The notes under the pieces were generated by a model. The model was not told the DNA's origin, did no database searches, and saw only the letters and a program-made list of their open reading frames with translations. A stretch of DNA of 64,000 nt from Pseudomonas viridiflava (lineage in GTDB: Bacteria > Pseudomonadota > Gammaproteobacteria > Pseudomonadales > Pseudomonadaceae), in NCBI RefSeq assembly GCF_900591205.1, contig NZ_UUPU01000001.1, positions 1 to 64,000 on the forward strand, written 5' to 3'. The translations under genes were made by a program, and so were the position numbers. Within the stretch, counting starts at the first letter, position 1; each line of letters starts with the position of its first letter. Shown here piece after piece: positions 55,682 through 64,000 of this stretch.

Positions 55682-56569
55682 TCACAGCACATAAACGAAG
55701 AAAAACAGGCCGATCCACACCACATCCACAAAGTGCCAGTACCAACTGGCCGCTTCGAACCCGAACTGGTGCTCGGCATTGAAATGCCCACGCAGGATGC
55801 GCATCAGCATCACAAACAGAATGATGGTGCCGATGGTCACGTGGGCGCCGTGAAAGCCGGTGAGCATGAAGAACGTTGCGCCGTACACCCCCGAACCCAG
55901 GGTCAGGCCCAGCTCTTTATAGGCGTGGATATACTCCTCGGCCTGGAACCCCAGGAACGCCAGCCCCAGTAACACCGTGATCGCCAGCCAGATTTTCAGT
56001 GCGCCGCGATGGCCTTTGCGCAGGGCATGGTGGGCGATGGTGATGGTCACGCTGGAACTCACCAGCAAGATGGTATTGACCAGCGGCAGGCCCCACGGAC
56101 TGATGGTGCCTTCCGGCGCGGGGTACATTTTCGGGTCAGGGTTGTTGAGCAGCGGCCATGCGAACTCGAAGTTCGGCCACAGCATATGCGCGATGCCCTT
56201 ATGCCCTTCGCCGCCCAGCCACGGCCCGGACATGTGCCGCACATAAAACAATGCTCCGAAGAACGCGATAAAGAACATCACTTCGGAAAAGATGAACCAG
56301 CTCATGCCCCAGCGGAACGAGCGGTCCATCTGCGCGCTGTACAAACCGGCGCGGCTTTCCTTGATCACCGCGCCGAACCAGCCGAACAGCATGTAAGCCA
56401 CCAGCAGCCCGCCGACGAAAAAGATCCACGGGCCGTGGGATTCCGGGCGCGCCGCTTTCAGATCGTTGAACCACACGGCCAGGCCATACACGGTGACCAA
56501 CATGCCAATCGTGGCAATTATCGGCCATTTGCTTTGCGCTGGTACGTAGTACGTATCATGAGTCGACAT
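55682..56569 (-). CDS. coxC: Cytochrome c oxidase subunit III
   Basis: This 295-residue protein has seven helices. Subunit III signatures are MSWFIFSEVMFFIAFFGALFY (interrupted by S/W), GFQAEEYIHAYKE, GVYGATFFMLTGFHGAHV and AASWYWHFVDVVWIGLF. It stabilises the oxidase and guides O2 to subunit I. Confidence 0.96.
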   Translation of the reverse strand: MSTHDTYYVPAQSKWPIIATIGMLVTVYGLAVWFNDLKAARPESHGPWIFFVGGLLVAYMLFGWFGAVIKESRAGLYSAQMDRSFRWGMSWFIFSEVMFFIAFFGALFYVRHMSGPWLGGEGHKGIAHMLWPNFEFAWPLLNNPDPKMYPAPEGTISPWGLPLVNTILLVSSSVTITIAHHALRKGHRGALKIWLAITVLLGLAFLGFQAEEYIHAYKELGLTLGSGVYGATFFMLTGFHGAHVTIGTIILFVMLMRILRGHFNAEHQFGFEAASWYWHFVDVVWIGLFFFVYVL

Positions 56570-56604
56570 GTATTCGCTCTCCTGATTGAGCGGGCAAACA
56601 GTCG

Positions 56605-57156
56605 CTAGCCGCCGGTACGGGCAGCCACCGGCGGTTGGCGCGCAGTGATGTCAAACAGCGTGTACGCCAGGGTCAAATGCTTCACATCCTTGGGCATGTC
56701 GCGATCGACGATGAACCGCACCGGCATTTCGATGCGCTGACCTGGCTGCAGCACCTGCTGGGTAAAGCAAAAACACTCGGTCTTGTGGAAGTACATCGCC
56801 GCTTCGGCCGGGGAAATGCTCGGCACCGCCTGGGCGGTCATCGGCTTGTCCGTGGGGTTGTAGGCCACAAACAGCATTTCGGTAACGGCGCCGGGGTTGA
56901 CCACCACTTCGTCCGCCTTGGCGTAGAAATCCCAAACCATGTCGATAGCGTTGGTCGACAAAAACTGCACCCGCACCTGGCGCGAGGAATCAACCACCTG
57001 TTCGCCCTCGTACTGCCCGGCGGTCTTGCCGTTGATGCCGAACGCCTTGCACATCACGTCGTAGATCGGCACCAGCGCAAAGCCGAAGGCGAACATTGCC
57101 ACCACCAGGATCAGCAGGCGGGTGACCAGGCGCTTGATCGGGATGGACTCAGCCAT
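56605..57156 (-). CDS. ctaG: Cytochrome oxidase copper-assembly protein CtaG/Cox11
   Basis: This 183-residue protein is anchored by one helix (about 10-30), with a periplasmic beta-domain. The copper-binding cysteines are in KTECFCFTQQ, and the family motifs MVWDFYAKA and FVAYNPTDKP are present. It delivers copper to CuB in subunit I. GGGAGG precedes the ATG at 57156. A REPIN separates it from coxA. Confidence 0.94.
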   Translation of the reverse strand: MAESIPIKRLVTRLLILVVAMFAFGFALVPIYDVMCKAFGINGKTAGQYEGEQVVDSSRQVRVQFLSTNAIDMVWDFYAKADEVVVNPGAVTEMLFVAYNPTDKPMTAQAVPSISPAEAAMYFHKTECFCFTQQVLQPGQRIEMPVRFIVDRDMPKDVKHLTLAYTLFDITARQPPVAARTGG

Positions 57157-57180
57157 GGCCGCCTCCCTGCTGTTGATTTT

Positions 57181-57272
57181 CTGTGGGAGCTGGCTTGCCG
57201 GCGATGGCGGTATACCAGGCACCGACTCCGTCGACTGTCAGGACCTCATCGCAGGCAAGCCAGCTCCCACAG
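57181..57272. repeat. REPIN between coxA and ctaG
   Basis: CTGTGGGAGCTGGCTTGCC at 57181-57199 faces its reverse complement ending at 57272. Its position inside a co-directional operon is unusual and may lower transcription or stabilise the upstream coxBA message. Confidence 0.93.
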
Positions 57273-57300
57273 GAGACTCGGCCAGCCTGCTCCAGGGTAT

Positions 57301-58890
57301 TCATTTAACCTCCGGCGGCGTGGTGAAGGTGTGATACGGCGCAGGCGAGGGCACGCTCCACTCCAACCCTTCAGCGCCATCCCACGGCTTGGCCGGCGCC
57401 GGCGGGCCGCCTCGGATGCACTTGATCACGATAAACAGGAAGAAGATCTGCGTGGCGCCAAACATGAACGCGCCAATCGAGGAGACCATGTTGAAGTCGG
57501 CGAACTGCAGGTTGTAGTCCGGCACCCGGCGCGGCATGCCGGCCAGCCCCACGAAGTGCATCGGGAAGAACGCCATGTTCATGCCCACGAAAGACAGCCA
57601 GAAGTGCAGCTTGCCCAGGGTTTCGTCGTACATGTGGCCGGTCCATTTCGGCAGCCAGTAGTAGGCCGAGGCGAAGATCCCGAAGATCGCCCCCGGCACC
57701 AGTACGTAATGGAAATGCGCCACCACAAAATAGGTGTCGTGGTACTGGAAGTCCGCCGGCGCGATGGCCAGCATCAGCCCGGAAAAGCCGCCGATGGTGA
57801 ACAAAATCACGAAGGCCACGGCAAACAGCATCGGCGTCTCGAAGGTCAGCGAGCCCTGCCACATGGTGCTGACCCAATTGAACACCTTCACCCCCGTCGG
57901 CACCGCAATCAGCAGCGTGGCGTACATGAAAAACAACTCGCCTACCAACGGAATGCCGACCACAAACATGTGGTGCGCCCACACGATAAACGACAGGAAC
58001 GCGATGCTCGCCGTGGCGTAGACCATCGAGGTGTAGCCGAACAATGGCTTGCGCGAGAACGTCGGGATGATCGAGCTGACGGCGCCAAACGCCGGCAGGA
58101 TCATGATGTACACCTCGGGGTGGCCGAAGAACCAGAACACATGCTGGAACAACACCGGGTCACCGCCGCCGGCCGCACTGAAGAAGCTGGTGCCGAAGTG
58201 GATATCCATCAGCATCATGGTCACGCAACCGGCCAGTACCGGCATCACCGCGATCAGCAGGAAAGCGGTGATCAGCCAGGTCCAGACGAACAGCGGCATT
58301 TTCATCAGGGTCATGCCGGGGGCACGCAGGTTGAGGATGGTGGCGACCACGTTGATCGCGCCCATGATCGAACTGATGCCCATCAGGTGAATCGCGAAGA
58401 TAAAGAACGTCACGCTTTCCGGCGCATAGGTGGTGGAGAGCGGGGCGTAGAAGGTCCAGCCGAAATTCGGCCCGCCTCCGGGGCTGAACAGCGTGGACAC
58501 CAGCAGCAGGAATGCCGCCGGCAGCAGCCAGAAGCTGAAGTTGTTCATGCGCGGCAGGGCCATGTCGGGCGCGCCGATCATCAGCGGGATCATCCAGTTG
58601 GCCAGACCGACGAACGCCGGCATCACCGCGCCGAACACCATGATCAGGCCGTGCATGGTGGTCATCTGGTTGAAAAACGCCGGCTCCACGATCTGCAGCC
58701 CGGGCTGGAACAATTCGGCACGGATCACCATGGCGAACGAGCCGCCGAGCAGAAACATGGTGAAGGCAAACCACAGGTACATGGTGCCGATGTCTTTATG
58801 GTTGGTGGTCAGCACCCAGCGCATCAAACCCTTGGCGGGGCCGTGGGCATGATCAGCGGCGTGACCATGGTCGTCGATCACAGTGCTCAT
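57301..58890 (-). CDS. coxA: Cytochrome c oxidase subunit I (caa3/aa3 type)
   Basis: This 529-residue haem-copper oxidase core has 12 helices. Recognisable parts are MRWVLTTNHKDIGTMYLWF, MTTMHGLIMVFGAVMPAF (haem a ligand), QHVFWFFGHPEVYIMILPAF (CuB His and the His-Tyr cross-link region), VWAHHMFVVGIP and HFHYVLVPGAIF. It reduces O2 to water and pumps protons. AGGAGA precedes the ATG; the open frame to 59025 is not coding upstream. Confidence 0.97.
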   Translation of the reverse strand: MSTVIDDHGHAADHAHGPAKGLMRWVLTTNHKDIGTMYLWFAFTMFLLGGSFAMVIRAELFQPGLQIVEPAFFNQMTTMHGLIMVFGAVMPAFVGLANWMIPLMIGAPDMALPRMNNFSFWLLPAAFLLLVSTLFSPGGGPNFGWTFYAPLSTTYAPESVTFFIFAIHLMGISSIMGAINVVATILNLRAPGMTLMKMPLFVWTWLITAFLLIAVMPVLAGCVTMMLMDIHFGTSFFSAAGGGDPVLFQHVFWFFGHPEVYIMILPAFGAVSSIIPTFSRKPLFGYTSMVYATASIAFLSFIVWAHHMFVVGIPLVGELFFMYATLLIAVPTGVKVFNWVSTMWQGSLTFETPMLFAVAFVILFTIGGFSGLMLAIAPADFQYHDTYFVVAHFHYVLVPGAIFGIFASAYYWLPKWTGHMYDETLGKLHFWLSFVGMNMAFFPMHFVGLAGMPRRVPDYNLQFADFNMVSSIGAFMFGATQIFFLFIVIKCIRGGPPAPAKPWDGAEGLEWSVPSPAPYHTFTTPPEVK

Positions 58891-58948
58891 GGCCGTTCTC
58901 CTGCAAGCGAGTGGGCGGGGCGGTTCAGGGCATACGCAACGAAGTAGG

Positions 58949-60076
58949 TCATTTGCTTTCCGCCTGCTTGATGGCCAGCACGTCTTTAGGCGTGACCATG
59001 TCGCCCTTGTTGTTGCCCCAGGCATTGCGCTCGTAGGTCACCACTGCGGCGATATCGACTTCCGACAGCTGCTTGCCGAACGCGGCCATCGCGGTGCCGG
59101 GCTTACCGTGGTAGACCAGGCTCAGGTGGCCGGCGGCAGGCCCGGTGGCGATTTTCGAGCCCTTGAGCGCCGGGAACATCGGCGGCAGGCCCTGGCCTTC
59201 GGCCTGGTGACAGGCCACACAGGTGGTGTGGTAGACCTTGTCGCCACGGGCAACCAGCTCTTCGAGCGTCCACTCTTTGGAGGTCAGCTCCTTGAGCTTG
59301 GCGGCCTCCTCTTTGCGCTCGCCGAGCCAGGTGTCGTAGTCGGCCTTGGATTTGACCTCGACCACAATCGGCATGAAACCATGGTCCTTGCCACACAATT
59401 CGGCGCACTGGCCACGGTAGATGCCGGGTTTCTCGACCCGGGTCCAGGCTTCGTTAACGAAGCCTGGGATGGCGTCGCGCTTGACCGCAAAGGCCGGCAC
59501 CCACCAGGAGTGAATCACGTCGGCGGCGGTCACCAAAAAGCGCACCTTGGCGCCCACCGGCAGCACCAGCGGCTGGTCGACTTCGAGCAAATAATGCTCA
59601 CCCTTGGTGGCCTGGTTATGGATCTGCTCGGCGGGCGTGGCCAGGTTGCTGAAGAACTCCACGTCCTGGCCCAGGTATTTGTAATGCCACTTCCACTGAT
59701 AGCCGGTGACTTGGATGTCGATATCCGACTCACTGCTGTCGTAAATATTGATCAGGGTCTTGGTCGCCGGGATGGCCATGGCCACCAGAATCAGCAAGGG
59801 CACCACGGTCCAGAGAATTTCCACGGTGGTGCTCTCGTGGAACTTGGCCGCTACCTGGCCCGTAGACCGGCGGTGCAGGATCATCGACCAGAACATCGCG
59901 CCAAACACGACAATGCCGATCACCACACAGATCCAGAAAATGGTCATGTGCAGGTCGAACACAGCGTGACTGACTTCAGTCGCCCCTGGCGCCATATTCG
60001 TTGTCCAGGCGGCGTGCGCCTGGCCGAATACCGACCACAACAGGAGGCCCATCCAAACGTGTGGATGTCGCATCAT
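58949..60076 (-). CDS. coxB: Cytochrome c oxidase subunit II with fused cytochrome c domain
   Basis: This 375-residue protein has a signal peptide (about 1-23) and two helices (about 40-63 and 84-104). The periplasmic CuA domain has ligands in GQCAELCGKDHGFM, and a C-terminal cytochrome c domain carries CVACH. The fused haem makes this a caa3-type oxidase. It is the first gene of the cox operon; the ATG at 60076 follows AAGGGGA, and the next codon is also ATG. Confidence 0.96.
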   Translation of the reverse strand: MMRHPHVWMGLLLWSVFGQAHAAWTTNMAPGATEVSHAVFDLHMTIFWICVVIGIVVFGAMFWSMILHRRSTGQVAAKFHESTTVEILWTVVPLLILVAMAIPATKTLINIYDSSESDIDIQVTGYQWKWHYKYLGQDVEFFSNLATPAEQIHNQATKGEHYLLEVDQPLVLPVGAKVRFLVTAADVIHSWWVPAFAVKRDAIPGFVNEAWTRVEKPGIYRGQCAELCGKDHGFMPIVVEVKSKADYDTWLGERKEEAAKLKELTSKEWTLEELVARGDKVYHTTCVACHQAEGQGLPPMFPALKGSKIATGPAAGHLSLVYHGKPGTAMAAFGKQLSEVDIAAVVTYERNAWGNNKGDMVTPKDVLAIKQAESK

Positions 60077-60443
60077 TGCGGGTTCCCCTTATCGTTCTTG
60101 TTATCCCGCCGGTTTGCACCTGCGTCGAAGGGAGCGGCTTCCATACTGCTTACAACCGCTTAGCCTTGCCTGCTTATGCAGTCTGGCGTCATCAGCTAAT
60201 CGCGTACAAACCCGAGTATAGACAGGCTCTGCAACCCCGCAATGTGTAGGGGCAAATGAGTAGAAATGATCGGCGAGAGCCAATAAATACGGGTGCGGAA
60301 TCGTTTATCCGACGAACGATGGCAATTCGATATAACGCAGGCGCATAACCATGAAATAATTATGACAAATGCGTCTTAGGCGCTCGTATAAACGAGCTAC
60401 CTTAACTTCTCCCTTTTCCTACACCTGCACCACTGGAGCCTTC
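60077..60443. other. Divergent gap between coxB and the 60444 gene
   Basis: No gene is seen in these 367 bp. The coxB half is of ordinary base composition; the half near 60290-60400 is A/T-rich and probably contains the rightward promoter. I could not assign a specific promoter or regulator site. Confidence 0.5.
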
Positions 60444-61091
60444 ATGAACACCGCCGCATTGCGCGAGCAGATTTCCCGTGCCCATCAACACGAAGCCAGC
60501 ACGGGCCAGCTTGCCCAGCAACTGGAAAAACAATTGCCGCACCTGCATTCGGCCATCTCCCTGGCTGACGGTGATCGCAACATTGTCATGACCCGCTTTG
60601 TTACCGCCTACATCGACCTCGTCCCGGACCTGCTGGACGCCGCCAATGACGTAGCCCGCGAGGCCGGTATCGAAAGCCAGATCAAACCCGTACTGAAGAT
60701 TGCCGAGCATTTCTTTCTGCAGCCGCCCGCGATCCTGGCCGGCCATGAAGGGCTCGACGGCCTGCTGGACGAGGCTTACCTGGCGCACCGCCTGGTTGAG
60801 GAAGTAAACGATCTGTATATCAAGCATTTCGGCCAGCCGCTGATTCCGGCGGACACCACAGTGGCCAACCTGATCGCCCACCAACTGATCGGCGAAGCAT
60901 TCGCCAACCAGCTGGATGAAGCCGTGCACCTGGCGGTGGATGAGATGCTGAACGAAGACAGCTTCGCGCTGGAGTCGGTCGAGGTGTACCGCGAGACGCT
61001 CAAGAGCCCGGACACGGAAGCGGCGTGGAAGCGCTGGCCGTGCCTGTCGCGGCAATTGGGGGTTGAGTTGGCGTTGGATCAGCCGGCTTAA
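60444..61091 (+). CDS. Conserved hypothetical protein beside the cox cluster
   Basis: This 215-residue protein is soluble, without signal peptide or membrane segment, acidic and largely helical (many Ala, Leu, Glu). I recognise no domain. Conserved-looking stretches are AEHFFLQPP, LDEAYLAHRLVEEVND and ANLIAHQLIGEAFANQLD, rich in His and acidic residues that could bind metal. GGAG precedes the ATG at 60444. A homologue occupies the same position in PAO1 (PA0104, from memory). Divergent from coxB; function unknown. Confidence 0.8.
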   Translation: MNTAALREQISRAHQHEASTGQLAQQLEKQLPHLHSAISLADGDRNIVMTRFVTAYIDLVPDLLDAANDVAREAGIESQIKPVLKIAEHFFLQPPAILAGHEGLDGLLDEAYLAHRLVEEVNDLYIKHFGQPLIPADTTVANLIAHQLIGEAFANQLDEAVHLAVDEMLNEDSFALESVEVYRETLKSPDTEAAWKRWPCLSRQLGVELALDQPA

Positions 61092-61115
61092 ATCTTTCGG
61101 CTGATAGAAATCAAC

Positions 61116-61204
61116 TGTGGGAGCGGGCTTGCTCGCGAAAACGGCGTGTCAGTCACTGAATAATTGACTGAGCCACCGCATTCGCGGGCAAGCCCGCTCC
61201 CACA
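61116..61204. repeat. REPIN, GAGCGGGCTTGCTCGCG type
   Basis: TGTGGGAGCGGGCTTGCTCG at 61116 is matched by a reverse-complementary arm ending at 61204. The loop holds AGTCA/TGACT. It lies between the convergent 60444 gene and the SulP gene and represents a further REP subfamily in the window. Confidence 0.92.
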
Positions 61205-61220
61205 TTTTCATCCGGTTTCG

Positions 61221-62768
61221 TCAGCCAGCCGAAGGCGCCGAACCTATGCCCACCGTCATCCGTACCCGGCCTTCCAACCGGCGCTTCAAGCCCCGGGCCT
61301 CGATCACCAACGTTGAGCCCTTGGCGGCATTCGCCCGGCCCCATTCTTCCAGCAATTCCAGGCAGGAATGGTCGATGTAACTCAAGTTGCTGAGCGGCAC
61401 ATGCAAGGTGGTCCCTGCGGGCACCGTCGACAGCACCTGGGTCAGGGCCGGCACTTTCAGGAAGGTCGCCGCGCCGGTCAAGCGCAACTCCATCTCACCG
61501 CCCTGGGGCAGGTCGATCAGGCTGACCTTCAGCCGCGAAGCCTTAAAGGCCAGCTTCACCAACGTCAGCGCGAAACCCAGCAGCACACCGGTCAGCAGGT
61601 CGGTGAAGATAATCGCCAGTGCGGTCGCGGCATACGTGAACATCGGCATCCGGCCATATCGCCCCAGCGCGCGGAATGCCTTGAGGTCCACCAGCTTGAT
61701 CCCGGTGTACACCAGCACGCCCGCCAGACTCGCCACCGGAATGCTTTGCAGCACACTCGACAGCAACAACACGAAGCCCAGCAGCCACACGCCGTGGAAC
61801 ATCGCCGACAAGCGGGTGGTGGCGCCGGCTTGCACGTTGGCCGAACTGCGCACAATCACACCGGTCATCGGCAGGGCACCCACCAGGCCACAGAGCATGT
61901 TGCCCACACCCTGGGCGGACAATTCCTTGTCGAAATCAGAGCGCTGGCCGCTGTGCATGCGATCGACCGCCGCCGCAGACAGCAGGGTCTCGGCGCTGGC
62001 AATAAACGCCACGGCGAATGCAGCGATCAACAGTTGCGGGTCAGCCAGGTTCAGCAGGTCGCTGGGGCGCAGCCAGTCAATGGCGTCGGCAAGGTTTTCC
62101 GGGACTTCCACGCGCTTGACCTGCAACGCCAGCACCAGGCTGGTTACCGTTGCCAGGCCCACACCCAACAAGGCTCCGGGCACAAAGCGCAATTTTTGCG
62201 GGCGTAATTTATCCCACAGGTACATCACCAGCATCGTCGAAAGCCCAAGCAAACCGGCCTGCCAACCCAGGCCGCCACCGAGGGTCGGAATCGCCTCGGC
62301 CAACGCAGCCGGGAAGCCGGCCAGGTTATCCAGCCCTGATGGCTTGGGCGCACCGTCGAGCATCACATGCACTTGCGATAGCACAATCAGCACGCCGATC
62401 CCCGCCAACATGCCGTACACCACCGCCGGCGCCGTGACGCGAAACCAGCACCCCAGGCGCAAACGCCCGGCCACCAGTTGCAGGAAACCCGCGAGCAGCA
62501 GGATCGGCCCGAGCATCATCATCCCGTGCTGGCGCACCAGCTCGAACACCAACACCGCCAAACCCGCTGCGGGGCCACTGACCTGTAGCGGCGAACCCGC
62601 CAGCCAACCCACCACCAGGCCGCCAATGATCCCGGTGATCAGGCCCTTGGCCGGCGGCATGCCGGACGCGATCGCGATGCCCATGCACAAAGGCAGGGCG
62701 ACCAGAAACACAACCACGGAGGCCAGCAGCTCCCGTGGCAATACAGCTTTCAATTGAGCAGCACGCAT
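61221..62768 (-). CDS. SulP-family anion transporter (probable bicarbonate transporter)
   Basis: This 515-residue inner-membrane protein has 10-12 helices (GLITGIIGGLVVGWLAGSPLQVSGPAAG is the SulP core region) and a C-terminal STAS domain (about 425-510, with LSNLSYIDHSCLELLEEW). SulP proteins carry sulfate, bicarbonate or other anions. The carbonic anhydrase gene immediately upstream on the same strand favours bicarbonate; this is inference. GGGAG precedes the ATG at 62768; the open frame beyond it is not coding. Confidence 0.9.
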   Translation of the reverse strand: MRAAQLKAVLPRELLASVVVFLVALPLCMGIAIASGMPPAKGLITGIIGGLVVGWLAGSPLQVSGPAAGLAVLVFELVRQHGMMMLGPILLLAGFLQLVAGRLRLGCWFRVTAPAVVYGMLAGIGVLIVLSQVHVMLDGAPKPSGLDNLAGFPAALAEAIPTLGGGLGWQAGLLGLSTMLVMYLWDKLRPQKLRFVPGALLGVGLATVTSLVLALQVKRVEVPENLADAIDWLRPSDLLNLADPQLLIAAFAVAFIASAETLLSAAAVDRMHSGQRSDFDKELSAQGVGNMLCGLVGALPMTGVIVRSSANVQAGATTRLSAMFHGVWLLGFVLLLSSVLQSIPVASLAGVLVYTGIKLVDLKAFRALGRYGRMPMFTYAATALAIIFTDLLTGVLLGFALTLVKLAFKASRLKVSLIDLPQGGEMELRLTGAATFLKVPALTQVLSTVPAGTTLHVPLSNLSYIDHSCLELLEEWGRANAAKGSTLVIEARGLKRRLEGRVRMTVGIGSAPSAG

Positions 62769-62853
62769 GATGACTCTCCCGAGGCATTCGCCGGGCGCGG
62801 CAAAGCCTGGCTGCGTCCATGGCAGCCACCGCATTACCCGGCAGGGAAGTGTT

Positions 62854-63585
62854 TTAGAAGCGCGCTTTAGGCGTCGCTGAAGGAATCGGCCCTTCGCCGC
62901 CCAACGGTCGGAACGTCGACTGATCCGCGTCGTAGGCCCGGATCTCGCTGGTCTCGATGTTGTAAATCCAGCCATGGATAAACAAATGACCATTAGCCAT
63001 ACGCGAAGCCACCGATGGGTGGGTGCGCAAGTGCTGCAACTGGGCGATGACGTTTTCTTCGGTCAGCACCTTCATGCTTTCGCCTTCATTGGCGCAGTCA
63101 CAGTTGTCATGGACCATGGTCTTGGCAACCTCGGCGTGACGCAGCCAGGCTTTTACCGTGGGCATCTTCTCCAGGCTGTCCGGGTTGAGTACCGCGCGCA
63201 TGGCGCCGCAATCGGAATGCCCGCACACAATGATGTGCTGCACGCCCAGGGCAAGTACGGCGTACTCGATGGCCGTGGAAACACCGCCGTTCATCTGGCC
63301 GTAAGGCGGCACCACGTTACCCACGTTGCGGGTTACGAACAGGTCGCCAGGGGAGCTTTGGGTTATCAGCTCAGGCACGATGCGCGAGTCGGCACAGGTG
63401 ATGAACATCGCCCGGGGGCTCTGGGCCGTGGCGAGTTTTTTGAAGAGTTCTTCCTGCTGAGGGAAGACGTCGTGATGGAAATGCAAAAAGCCGTCAACGA
63501 TGTGCTTTAGCGCTGCATCGGCGGATTCCGCCACCTGAGGGGCTGAAGCCGACGCAGCCAACGGCTGTTTATCCTTGTCACTCAT
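62854..63585 (-). CDS. Beta-class carbonic anhydrase
   Basis: This 243-residue zinc enzyme interconverts CO2 and bicarbonate. Zinc ligands are in ITCADSRIVPE (Cys, Asp) and CGHSDCGAMRAV (His, Cys). GDLFVTRNVGNVVPPYG is also diagnostic. The first 30 residues are a non-conserved Ala/Ser-rich extension. It lies 85 bp upstream of the SulP gene and is probably co-transcribed with it to supply or consume bicarbonate. AGAGGAT precedes the ATG. Confidence 0.95.
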   Translation of the reverse strand: MSDKDKQPLAASASAPQVAESADAALKHIVDGFLHFHHDVFPQQEELFKKLATAQSPRAMFITCADSRIVPELITQSSPGDLFVTRNVGNVVPPYGQMNGGVSTAIEYAVLALGVQHIIVCGHSDCGAMRAVLNPDSLEKMPTVKAWLRHAEVAKTMVHDNCDCANEGESMKVLTEENVIAQLQHLRTHPSVASRMANGHLFIHGWIYNIETSEIRAYDADQSTFRPLGGEGPIPSATPKARF

Positions 63586-63813
63586 GATTCATCCTCTTGA
63601 TTAATGCAGGGGGAGTTTTCAGGCAAGTTTGACGCCGGGCCAGTGGAATAGTTGTGAATACCCAAAAACCAGGCTTGCGACTCATCAGTCACTCGCTGAA
63701 CAAGGTAACCGCCGAAACTTAACTCAAACTGAATGAACCGCTCTAAGTCGCGGGTTTCAGTGATGTCAAAACGCGACTATTCCTACAGAACGAGCAGGAT
63801 AGGCTTCTATAGT

Positions 63814-64000
63814 TTACAACAATGCCATCTGCCTGCCCGGCGGGCAAAACGCGCTGCAATCCAGATTAAAGCCTTCGCGTCGATTGAGCCCCAGACGCTT
63901 GATCGCCTTGCTGAAGCGCTGCGCCAATAAATCGGCAAACGGCCCCTCGCCACGCATGCGGACGCCGAAACGGCTGTCATACACCTCCCCACCGCGCACC
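63814..64000 (-). CDS. 3' end of a PA0069-type radical SAM protein (partial)
   Basis: The last 62 or so codons of a minus-strand gene enter from the right edge. The end reads GGEVYDSRFGVRMRGEGPFAD, shortened here to its key residues: YDSRFG, RMRGEGP, LLAQRF and the tail PPGRQMALL. This fits the C-terminus of the PA0069-family radical SAM proteins (spore photoproduct lyase-like). The iron-sulfur cysteine motif lies outside the window, so the call rests on the tail only. Confidence 0.65.
   Translation of the reverse strand, partial: VRGGEVYDSRFGVRMRGEGPFADLLAQRFSKAIKRLGLNRREGFNLDCSAFCPPGRQMALL

Noticed and set aside
42397..61204. CRISPR-like repeats
   Set aside because: The repeated units are inverted REP pairs at separate loci, not direct repeats with regular spacers, and no cas gene is present.
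63733..63930. 65-codon plus-strand frame near the right edge
   Set aside because: It overlaps the convincing C-terminus of a minus-strand radical SAM gene and has no family resemblance.

Overview
This 64 kb window is chromosomal DNA from a Pseudomonas of the fluorescens group. The evidence is the high-GC Pseudomonas codon use, seven paired REP elements (REPINs) with heads such as GTGGGAGCTGGCTTGCC typical of that group, and gene order that follows P. aeruginosa PAO1 blocks (gltP-ivy-algB-kinB-ampDh2; dsbA-cc4-engB-ersA-polA-thrB-znu-metNIQ; coxBA-ctaG-coxC-SURF1-ctaA-ctaB-sco). The PAO1 order is from memory. There is no prophage, transposase, CRISPR array, tRNA or defence island. It is core genome with some poorly understood small genes.

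Layout. 1-360: two tandem sigma-70 rRNA promoters on the minus strand, firing out of the left edge towards an unseen 16S gene. 358-3828: glutarate catabolism (CoA-transferase, glutaryl-CoA dehydrogenase, divergent LysR regulator). 4281-8847: transhydrogenase pntAA-pntAB-pntB and an acetate/succinate CoA-transferase. 9166-13016: two DUF1127 mini-proteins behind CTGTAC-type repeats, then three paralogous secreted DUF2388 proteins overlapping a 653-residue protein that carries an HExxH motif and a DUF4105 (Lnb-like) domain. 13392-19947: CitMHS citrate transporter, TerC, Na/Pi cotransporter, M16 peptidase, DUF5924/DUF2914 protein. 20002-23546: MCE-type lipid ABC transporter with a STAS-fused permease and a lipoprotein whose last 19 codons are REP sequence. 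23634-26292: Gate-domain transporter and GltP.

27020-46279: lysozyme inhibitor, DUF1328, an unknown small protein, the AlgB/KinB alginate regulators, AmpDh2 amidase, a DgcH-type diguanylate cyclase, a phosphatase-fold protein, DsbA, two c-type cytochromes, EngB, the Spot42-like sRNA ErsA with a recognisable AlgU promoter, PolA, DUF2782, ThrB, the Zur/ZnuABC zinc locus and a lipoprotein. 46366-51279: KatE catalase and the MetNIQ methionine importer. 51520-60076: the caa3-type cytochrome c oxidase cluster with its copper and haem assembly factors, interrupted by one antisense twin-transmembrane gene. 60444-64000: an unknown conserved protein, a SulP transporter paired with a beta-carbonic anhydrase, and the 3' end of a PA0069-type radical SAM gene.

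Common themes are envelope stress and alginate control (algB, kinB, ersA, ivy, dsbA), metal supply (zur-znu, sco, ctaG) and respiration (pnt, cc4, cox). The least explained pieces are the DUF2388/DUF4105 operon, the DUF1127 repeat-controlled pair, the structured gap 26740-26980, the CxxxC protein in the cox cluster, and the 60444 gene.
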